Shown here: in pieces, positions 1 to 5,010 of the stretch
How positions within the stretch are numbered: the stretch's first letter is position 1
Layout of the letters: every line of letters begins with the position of its first letter
From: Bacteroidales bacterium
GTDB taxonomy: Bacteria > Bacteroidota > Bacteroidia > Bacteroidales > Muribaculaceae
DNA length: 5,010 nt
NCBI GenBank assembly: GCA_900767075.1
Contig: CAAFXX010000370.1
Coordinates: 1 to 5,010 of the forward strand
Direction: 5' to 3'
Notes under the pieces: model-generated
The model's input: only the letters and a program-made list of their open reading frames with translations
Told to the model about the DNA's origin: nothing
Database searches by the model: none
Translations under genes and position numbers: made by a program

Positions 1-203
1 AGGAACTCTTTGGCCTGGCGACTGATGCCGCTTAGCCTATATTCAAATTTTTAACGAACTATTGATGATAATAGGAAAGTGAAATGCTTCAAAGTCGGTA
101 TGCCGAAAGTCTGTTTTTAAATAAATCACTTGAGACGATTTAAAGAAACAGTGTCCATCTCAGACACATTGGGTGAAATACTACGCTTTTGTAATTAAAT
201 GCG
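1..203. other. AT-rich non-coding stretch, no supported gene
   Basis: No ORF of convincing length or composition lies here on either strand. Two short reading frames enter from the left edge on the plus strand. One ends at a TAG at 33-35 and reads ELFGLATDAA. The other ends at a TAA at 52-54. Either could be the C-terminus of a plus-strand gene converging on the minus-strand operon, but ten to eighteen residues are too few to identify. A 5-bp hairpin (GTGTC/GACAC, 151-165) and a weak TTTAAAT/ATTTAAA inverted pair (116-122, 138-144) are visible and probably fortuitous. Confidence 0.5.
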
Positions 204-247
204 AAAAAACGATTGGCAAGCTATCAAATAAGCTTGCCAATCGTTTT
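204..247 (-). terminator. Strong, probably bidirectional Rho-independent terminator
   Basis: A perfect 17-bp inverted repeat (206-222 with 231-247) encloses an 8-base loop. Read on the minus strand, the 3' arm runs directly into a tract of six T (complement of 204-209), which is the classic intrinsic terminator layout. Read on the plus strand it ends in TTTT, GG, TTTT, so it can also work in that direction. It lies 107 bases beyond the stop codon of the PII-like gene and is the natural end of the minus-strand operon. The bidirectional form suggests a converging plus-strand gene to the left, mostly outside the window. Confidence 0.88.
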
Positions 248-271
248 GGTTTTAGTTATGTGGGGGCTAAA

Positions 272-298
272 CCCGAGTCGAGGTTTTAAAGTCTCGGG
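272..298 (-). other. Small GC-rich hairpin in the 3' untranslated region
   Basis: The stem is CCCGAG (272-277) with CTCGGG (293-298) around a 15-base AT-rich loop. It lies between the PII-like stop codon and the main terminator. On the minus strand it is followed only by TTTAGC, so it is not a full terminator by itself. It might stabilise the transcript 3' end, or be fortuitous. Confidence 0.3.
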
Positions 299-324
299 GA
301 TCGGTTTTGTTGGTTCGGTCAGAC

Positions 325-371
325 TGTTTTTAGACAGTTTTCTCGACTGTTTTTTAGATGGTTTTCTCGAC
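325..371 (-). repeat. Tandem duplication spanning the stop codon of the PII-like gene
   Basis: Two adjacent copies, 23 and 24 bases long (325-347 and 348-371), differ by one indel in a T-run and a two-base substitution. The gene-proximal copy encodes the last residues VEKTI and the TAA stop. The second copy lies past the stop and, read from its own GTC, would give VEKTV and another TAA. The duplication therefore copied the gene's end into its 3' untranslated region without changing the protein. Confidence 0.75.
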
Positions 372-647
372 GTTCCAGACGAAGGCGCGGAGACCGAGCT
401 TCGGTTTGGAGAGGTCGAGTTCATGGAGACGTTCAAGAAGGGGGTCGACTCTGTCGTCGGGTACCATGGTGAGGATTGACTGTGCCAGCGACGGCCATGC
501 GTGGGTGCCGTAATGTGGCTCTCCGTCGACACTGCCGCGTCCCTGGACTTCGCCGAAGGCTGTAAAGCCTCGGCAGCTCATGCGCGTGAGGAGGTCGATG
601 ATAGCCTCATGATGTGCCTGATCGTATGCTATGAATATTGCTTTCAT
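354..647 (-). CDS. Small PII-like protein, probable regulator or sensor linked to the RND pump
   Basis: This is a 97-residue cytoplasmic protein with no signal peptide or membrane segment. The layout fits the ferredoxin-like PII fold: beta1 (KAIFIAY, 2-8), a helix (about 10-25), beta2 (28-35), a short T-loop-like segment (36-53, with GRGS, GEPHYG and THAWPS), beta3 (54-62, SILTMVP), a second helix (64-78) and beta4 (84-93, LGLRAFVWNV). Canonical GlnB/GlnK proteins are about 112 residues and carry a TGxxGDGK-type B-loop for ATP and an RTGE end; both are absent here. The loop region is rich in possible metal ligands (D41, E43, H45, H49), besides H12, H13 and C25. PII-type proteins next to RND metal exporters (the PII-NG group) are known from other bacteria, so a pump-related role is plausible, but the ligand is unknown. 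I chose the ATG at 645-647 because PII-type proteins begin at beta1. The upstream in-frame ATG at 672-674 would add nine residues and overlaps the -7 promoter element. CutA-like or DUF3240-like families are alternatives. Confidence 0.72.
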   Translation of the reverse strand: MKAIFIAYDQAHHEAIIDLLTRMSCRGFTAFGEVQGRGSVDGEPHYGTHAWPSLAQSILTMVPDDRVDPLLERLHELDLSKPKLGLRAFVWNVEKTI

Positions 648-671
648 TTTCGTTAATTGAAGTTGTCTAAA

Positions 672-679
672 CAAATTTA
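672..679 (-). promoter_or_regulatory. Bacteroidota-type -7 promoter element for the PII-like gene
   Basis: Read on the minus strand this is TAAATTTG, an exact match to the Bacteroidota consensus TAnnTTTG. It ends 24 bases before the chosen ATG, which would give a short leader of about 20 bases. I see no good TTG -33 element at the usual spacing. The surrounding AT-rich DNA is compatible with a promoter. If real, the PII-like gene can be expressed independently of the pump genes. Confidence 0.42.
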
Positions 680-718
680 CGTTTAATAAAATATATGAAG
701 AAGTTTAAACTTTATGGC

Positions 719-825
719 AATCTTCATTAATCTTTCGGATGCCTTTCCCAGTCCTCATCGGCTCCGACCGAGAGGTCGCAGCCTCTTTGACCGGGGAAAT
801 CCACTCCGAAATCTTAATGAATCTT
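719..825 (-). repeat. Four direct copies of AAGATT in two evenly spaced pairs
   Basis: On the minus strand AAGATT occurs four times in the same orientation, at 719-724, 729-734, 810-815 and 820-825. Within each pair the copies start exactly 10 bases apart. They lie inside the inner palindrome arms and account for its tandem mismatches. The 10-base phasing would suit a protein binding one face of the DNA. Equally, the copies may simply be the G-A pair positions of an RNA helix. Confidence 0.5.
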
Positions 826-850
826 ACCATAAAAATTAGTTCAGACAACT

Positions 851-3800
851 TCATTTAGATGCTTCGATTTTCTTGACTTCGGCTTTTTCGAGTGACTGAC
901 GGTGCTTGCGGCGGTTACGTTTCACACCGTTACCGGCGAATACGCAGTAGAGGACAGGCACGAAGAGAAGTGTCAGGATGGTGGAGAATGTCAGACCGCC
1001 GATCACTGCCACACCCATCGGACGCCACATCTCGGCTCCCTGACCTGTTCCGACAGCCATAGGAACCATACCGAGAATAGTCGTCAAGGTAGTCATGACC
1101 ACAGGACGCAGACGCGAGCGGCCGCCGTCGATAACGGCGCGGCGGATCGACATGCCGCGCTCGCGGTTAAGCGAGATGTAGTCGATAAGCACGATACCGT
1201 TTTTCACCACAATACCGATAAGCATGATGGCTCCGATCATCGACATGATGTTGAGCGTATGACCCGTGATCCAGAGAATCAGGAAAACACCCGAGAAGGC
1301 GAAGAGCAGCGATGTCATGATGATGCCCGGGTAGGTGAGCGATTCGAACTGTGCCGCCATCACGATGTAGACGAGAAGGATGATAAGCACTCCGAGCAAG
1401 AGAAGGTCGGAGAACGAATCCTGCTGGTCCTCGTAAGAACCGGCGATGCCGATGCTGATGCCTGAGGGCAGCTTGAGGTCGTCGATCTCAGCCTGTGCAT
1501 CGGCTACGACCTGCGACAGAGGCACACCATCGACAACCGCCGACACAGTGATGATACGCTCGCGGTCCTTACGCTCGATGGTAGGGGGCGTGAAGCGCTC
1601 TACAACCTTGCCGAGTTCCTTGAGACGCACGGGCTTGCCCTGATTCGTGTAGATCTGGATATTCTCGATGTCGGATATCTGCGTGCGGTGTTCGGGCGAA
1701 TACATCACCTTGATATCATACTCCTCGCCGTCCTCGCGGAACTGCGATGCCGTCGCGCCGTTGATGCGGTTGCGCAGGTAATATGCCGCCGTCTGGAGGT
1801 TGATGCCGTACATTGCGAGTTTCTCGCGGTCGAAGTCGACCTGATATTCCGGCTGGTAGTCAGAACGTGATATGGTCACGTCGGCGGTGCCGTTGATGCC
1901 GCGCAGGATCTCCTGAAGGTCGCGAGCCACCTTGTCGGTCTCATCGAAATCATAGCCGTAGATCTCGAAATCGACCGTCGACTGACCGCCCATGCCGGCG
2001 CCACGTCCGCCGCCGACCATAACCTGAGCTTTTTTGAACTCGGGGAAATTGTCGTCGATATCCTTACGCATCGATTCGGCGATCTCGGTGATGTTGCGAG
2101 TACGATCGCCGGGGTCAGACAAACGTATGTTCATCGATACGATGTGCGCGCCGTTGTCGGAGAGCGAGGCGAAGGTGTTGTCGCTCGATGCAGGACCTAC
2201 CGTGTAGCTCGAAACGAGGATCTCGGGATATTTGGCACGCCAGAGGCTGTCGAGGCGTCGTGTGGATTCCTCTGCCTCCTCCACGCGAGAGCCGATGGGC
2301 AGCTCGAGGTTCACGCCGAGACGACCGTTATCCTGGGTCGGGATGAACTCCGTGCCCACGAACTTCATGAGGAAAATGGAGCCAACGAATATGCCGAGAC
2401 AGATCAAGATTGTACGTCCGCGGTGAACGACGACGTTGCCGAGCAGTCGCGCATAGGCGTTGTCGAAGTTGTCGAGACCCTTTTCGATATATGAATAAAG
2501 ATTTTTCTTCTTGTTTGCCGAAGCACCGTTATTCTTGTCCTTGTCGCGGAGGCGGAGCCACTGCGAGCAGAGCATCGGTGTGAGCGAGAGGGCGCAGGTG
2601 GTGGAGATAATCATCATAATGGTGACCATCCATCCGAGCTGGCGGAAGAGCACGCCCGTCATGCCGGTGACGAGAGTGAGGGGGAAGAATACGGCGATAA
2701 GGGTGAGGGTTGAGGCGATAACCGACACGGCGACCTCATTCGTGCCATGGACAGCAGCCTGTTTCGGGTCGGCTCCTCGTTCGATATGCGTCGTGACGTT
2801 CTCAAGCACCACAATGGCGTCGTCGACCACCATGCCGATTGAGATCGAAAGTGCCGAAAGAGAGATGATGTTGAGCGTGTTACCAGTGGCAAAGAGGTAG
2901 ATGAACGACGCTATGAGCGACACAGGAATCGTTATGACGATGATGAGTGTGGCGCGCCAGCGACCGAGGAATATGAACACCACGATCATCACGAAGAGAA
3001 GGGCGTAGAGCACGGTCTCGACCAACGAACCGATGGTGTTGCGGATGTTGTCGGAAGTATCGACGATGACGCCGATCTTGATGTCCGAGGGGAGGTTCTT
3101 CTCAAGCGAGGGGAGCATCTCCATCACCTTGTCGGAAATCTCCACAGAGTTGGCGCCCGACTGTTTCTGGATGATGATCATGGCTCCCTGCTTGCCGTCG
3201 ATATAGGTCTGCTGGGTGCGTTCCTCGAGACTGTCCTCCACGCGTGCCACGTCGCGCAGGAAGATGGTCTTGCCGTTATAGCTGCCCACGGGGATGTTGC
3301 GGAGCTGTTCCGATTCCTCGAATTCGCCCTGCACGCGCAGTGCATAGGTGTTTGAACCGATATCGAATGAACCGCCCGGCACGTTTCTGTTCTCGGCGCC
3401 GATCACGCTCGAGATGGTCTCTACCGTGAGGTTGTAGGCCTCGAGACGGTTCGGGTCGACGTAAACGTGAATCTCACGTTTCGGTGCACCGGATATCGAC
3501 ACCGAGCCGACACCGTCTACGCGCGCCAGCGGGTTGGCGACGGCATCGTCGAGAATCTTGTATAGACCCGGCATACTCTCGTCTGCCTGCACTGAGAGAA
3601 GGCAGATAGGAATCATGTCGGTCGAGAACTTGAAGATGATTGGGTTCTCGGAATCGTCGGGAAGCATTGACTTCACCATGTCTATCTTGTCGCGCACGTC
3701 GTTGGTGAGCACGTCGATGTCGTAGCCGTACTCGAATTCGAGGGTTATGACGGAGGTGTTCTCACGCGACGTTGACGTGATATGCTTGAGGTGCTCCACG

Positions 3801-4018
3801 GAGTTCAAGGCGTTCTCCATGGGCTTCGTTACGTTCTGCTCGATGTCCTTGGCACTCGCACCCGGATACATCGTGATGACCATCAGTGAGTTGGTATCGA
3901 TGTCCGGATAGAGGTCGATAGGGAGCTTGGCGAGAGAGAAAAGCCCGAGGATTATGACCGTGACGAAGCACAGCGTGGTCATAATCGGGCGTTTTACTGC
4001 TGAACTGTACAGGCTCAT
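851..4018 (-). CDS. RND-family efflux permease, AcrB/HAE1-like inner-membrane proton antiporter
   Basis: This complete 1055-residue protein has the normal length for the family. It should export hydrophobic or amphiphilic compounds from the periplasm or inner membrane, driven by proton influx, as a trimer with the adaptor encoded just upstream. The layout is the duplicated RND one: TM1 (about 12-30), a periplasmic porter loop (31-330), TM2-TM6 (331-485), TM7 (535-553), a second periplasmic loop (556-870) and TM8-TM12 (871-1027). The proton-relay residues are present: D399-D400 in GMVVDDAIVV (TM4), K939 in VVKNGIVLID (TM10) and the TM11 RPVVMTT stretch (971-977). The paired Asp and TM10 Lys favour the multidrug HAE1 type over heavy-metal CzcA/CusA types. 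TM4 and TM10 share a GxTLNI(I/M)S entry, reflecting internal duplication. A glycine-rich run (669-678) lies in the second porter loop, and the C-terminus is a basic cytoplasmic tail (KRNRRKHR). The ATG at 4016-4018 fits the family's N-terminus, lies 37 bases after the adaptor stop, and has no clear Shine-Dalgarno. The substrate cannot be read from the sequence. Confidence 0.96.
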   Translation of the reverse strand: MSLYSSAVKRPIMTTLCFVTVIILGLFSLAKLPIDLYPDIDTNSLMVITMYPGASAKDIEQNVTKPMENALNSVEHLKHITSTSRENTSVITLEFEYGYDIDVLTNDVRDKIDMVKSMLPDDSENPIIFKFSTDMIPICLLSVQADESMPGLYKILDDAVANPLARVDGVGSVSISGAPKREIHVYVDPNRLEAYNLTVETISSVIGAENRNVPGGSFDIGSNTYALRVQGEFEESEQLRNIPVGSYNGKTIFLRDVARVEDSLEERTQQTYIDGKQGAMIIIQKQSGANSVEISDKVMEMLPSLEKNLPSDIKIGVIVDTSDNIRNTIGSLVETVLYALLFVMIVVFIFLGRWRATLIIVITIPVSLIASFIYLFATGNTLNIISLSALSISIGMVVDDAIVVLENVTTHIERGADPKQAAVHGTNEVAVSVIASTLTLIAVFFPLTLVTGMTGVLFRQLGWMVTIMMIISTTCALSLTPMLCSQWLRLRDKDKNNGASANKKKNLYSYIEKGLDNFDNAYARLLGNVVVHRGRTILICLGIFVGSIFLMKFVGTEFIPTQDNGRLGVNLELPIGSRVEEAEESTRRLDSLWRAKYPEILVSSYTVGPASSDNTFASLSDNGAHIVSMNIRLSDPGDRTRNITEIAESMRKDIDDNFPEFKKAQVMVGGGRGAGMGGQSTVDFEIYGYDFDETDKVARDLQEILRGINGTADVTISRSDYQPEYQVDFDREKLAMYGINLQTAAYYLRNRINGATASQFREDGEEYDIKVMYSPEHRTQISDIENIQIYTNQGKPVRLKELGKVVERFTPPTIERKDRERIITVSAVVDGVPLSQVVADAQAEIDDLKLPSGISIGIAGSYEDQQDSFSDLLLLGVLIILLVYIVMAAQFESLTYPGIIMTSLLFAFSGVFLILWITGHTLNIMSMIGAIMLIGIVVKNGIVLIDYISLNRERGMSIRRAVIDGGRSRLRPVVMTTLTTILGMVPMAVGTGQGAEMWRPMGVAVIGGLTFSTILTLLFVPVLYCVFAGNGVKRNRRKHRQSLEKAEVKKIEASK

Positions 4019-4055
4019 ACTGATTTTGAATTAATTATGAATGAGTGAACCGGTA

Positions 4056-5010
4056 TTATTTTGTAGCTTTCTTGGCGGTCTCTGCCTTTACCTCGGCGTC
4101 GGTCTTGATGCGTACCTTGTCGCCGTCGGCGAGGCGTGTGTGGCCTGTTGTCACAACCTGCGAGCCTGATTCCACGCCGCTCAGTAGTTCATAACGGTCG
4201 CCGAGACGCTGACCGAGCTCGACCTTGTTGTAGGATACGGTTCCGTCTGCATTGTAGACGTAGACGTAGTGGTTGCCGGAACCCTGCTGCTTGACGACAG
4301 CCTTGTCGGAAACGACCACGTTGCGGACTGTGCCGAGGTTGAGGGTGACGCGTCCGAACATACCCGGAAGGATGCGGCTGTTGGGATTAGCCATCGTCAC
4401 CTCGACGCCGAATGTGCGAGAAGATATGTCGACGGTGGGCGATACCATCGTGACGGTGCCGTTGAAAAGCTCGTCGCCGTAAGTGTCGAAAGTGACGTTG
4501 GCCGCCATTCCCTTGTGGACGCGCGAGAGGTCGGATTCCGGCACGTTGATCACGATCTTCACGGGCTGAACCTGAGCGATGGTAAGGATGGGGAGGTTGC
4601 CGGTCATGTCGCCCGGGTCGTAGTTGCGGGCTGTGACGACGCCCGAGATGGGGGCGGTGAGCACGGTGTTCTCACGCACGTTGCGGAGCGTGCGCTGGGC
4701 TGCGGCGAGACTGTTCTTGGCGTTGACAAGCTGCACCTGCATCTGGTCGACCTGCTGCTGTGTGCCGCCGCCGATCTTGAGGAGCTCGACTGCGCGGTCG
4801 TAGTTGAGCTGCACGTTGCGGAGGTTGGCGCGTGCATTGTCGACCTGGGTCTCGTAGCTTACGGTGTTGACGTCGTCCATCACCACAAGTTTCTGTCCCT
4901 TGGAGACACGCATTCCCTCGTCGACGAAAATTTGTTTGATTCGGTTGGGTGAGTTCGACGAGATATTGTTGATGTATTCAGGCTCGACCGTGGCGGTGTA
5001 TGTGCCTACA
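4056..5010 (-). CDS. RND periplasmic adaptor (membrane fusion protein, AcrA-like), N-terminus outside window
   Basis: The frame stays open to the right edge, so the gene is partial; 317 complete codons are visible. AcrA-like adaptors have about 360-400 residues, so roughly 40-80 N-terminal residues, including the signal or lipoprotein peptide, are missing. Visible parts in order, numbered from the window edge, are: first half of the lipoyl-like domain (about 1-46, IKQIFVDEGMRVSKGQKL), alpha-hairpin (48-112), second lipoyl half (115-138, TAPISGVVTARNYDPGD), beta-barrel (139-226, with VNVP-like INVPESDL and RILPGMFGRV) and membrane-proximal domain (227-317). At the hairpin tip, R72 and L76 match the RLS motif for TolC-type channel docking, with T83 in place of Ser. 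The ATG at 4911-4913 is internal to the lipoyl domain and is not the true start. The protein bridges the permease to an outer-membrane channel. The permease follows 37 bases downstream, clearly in one operon. Confidence 0.94.
   Translation of the reverse strand, partial: VGTYTATVEPEYINNISSNSPNRIKQIFVDEGMRVSKGQKLVVMDDVNTVSYETQVDNARANLRNVQLNYDRAVELLKIGGGTQQQVDQMQVQLVNAKNSLAAAQRTLRNVRENTVLTAPISGVVTARNYDPGDMTGNLPILTIAQVQPVKIVINVPESDLSRVHKGMAANVTFDTYGDELFNGTVTMVSPTVDISSRTFGVEVTMANPNSRILPGMFGRVTLNLGTVRNVVVSDKAVVKQQGSGNHYVYVYNADGTVSYNKVELGQRLGDRYELLSGVESGSQVVTTGHTRLADGDKVRIKTDAEVKAETAKKATK

Larger units (their letters stand above)
655..856 (-). other. Candidate structured RNA element or MITE-like palindrome between permease and PII-like gene
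   Basis: Two nested inverted repeats occupy almost the whole intergenic region. The outer arms (655-672 and 839-856) match at 16 of 18 positions, and the right arm contains the permease stop codon (851-853). The inner arms (711-739 and 805-833) match at 24 of 29. Inside them, 744-753 pairs with 789-799 (10 bp with one bulged base), and two hairpins are possible: 771-775 with 782-786, and 758-761 with 768-771. As minus-strand RNA the inner-arm mismatches become one G-U pair and two tandem GA/AG pairs, and one of the two outer mismatches becomes G-U. As plus-strand RNA they would be C-A, A-C or U-C mismatches. No T-tract follows the structure on the minus strand, so it is not a simple terminator. 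The folding was done by hand. Confidence 0.6.

Noticed and set aside
84..143. 19-codon plus-strand ORF with an AGGA sequence upstream
   Set aside because: It is too short to support, has no recognisable product, and AGGA spacing carries little weight in Bacteroidota.
213..532. Plus-strand ORF 213-479 and minus-strand ORF 224-532 overlapping the PII-like gene
   Set aside because: Both run across the terminator stem and tandem repeat and overlap the PII-like gene in other frames. Their repeated segments (for example FLDSFLDCFLDGFLD) come from the tandem duplication, not from a protein repeat.
648..674. Upstream ATG at 672-674 as start of the PII-like gene
   Set aside because: The extra nine residues precede beta1, which normally opens PII-type proteins. 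The ATG also overlaps the -7 element, so a transcript from that promoter would not include it.
655..856. Simple Rho-independent terminator after the permease
   Set aside because: No T-tract follows the stem on the minus strand, and the structure is far longer and more branched than an intrinsic terminator.
669..860. Insertion sequence or MITE with target-site duplication
   Set aside because: No direct duplication flanks either pair of arms, and there is no transposase. A MITE remains possible only if genome-wide copies are found.
902..1465. 187-codon plus-strand ORF opposite the permease
   Set aside because: It is antisense to a clearly conserved coding region and its protein is dominated by His, Asp, Glu and Arg, as expected from reading RND codons backwards. 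No domain is recognisable.
4269..4952. 227-codon plus-strand ORF opposite the adaptor gene
   Set aside because: It has the same shadow character: low-complexity V, D, E, H and G composition, fully antisense to conserved adaptor domains.
1..5010. CRISPR array, tRNA or rRNA gene
   Set aside because: No regularly spaced repeats, cloverleaf or rRNA-like sequence was seen on either strand.

Overview
The window holds the distal part of one minus-strand operon, read right to left. It starts inside a periplasmic adaptor gene (4056-5010, cut by the right edge), continues through a complete RND efflux permease (851-4018), crosses an unusual 203-base intergenic region, and ends with a 97-residue PII-like protein (354-647). 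A strong hairpin terminator lies at 204-247. The left 350 bases contain no convincing gene.

The organism is most likely a member of the Bacteroidota, probably Bacteroidales. The starts lack clear Shine-Dalgarno sequences and are preceded by A-rich DNA. A Bacteroidota-type -7 promoter element (TAnnTTTG) precedes the last gene. The two pump proteins are of the AcrA/AcrB kind common in gut Bacteroidales. This placement is an inference from style, not a phylogenetic result.

The adaptor and permease should form an inner-membrane and periplasmic tripartite pump with a TolC-like outer-membrane channel. That channel is not in the window and is probably encoded further upstream (right) or elsewhere. 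The small cytoplasmic PII-like protein resembles the PII-type proteins known to sit beside RND exporters in other bacteria, and is a candidate regulator or sensor for the pump.

The most interesting part is the DNA between the permease and the PII-like gene. The region 655-856 is a nested imperfect palindrome whose outer arm contains the permease stop codon. Nearly all its mismatches become G-U wobbles or tandem G-A pairs only when it is read as operon-strand RNA. The centre can fold into a bulged helix and two small hairpins. This looks like a structured RNA element (processing site, attenuator or leader) or a MITE-like insertion, with a likely internal promoter for the PII-like gene in its 3' flank. 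A second oddity is a tandem duplication that copies the last codons and the stop codon of the PII-like gene.
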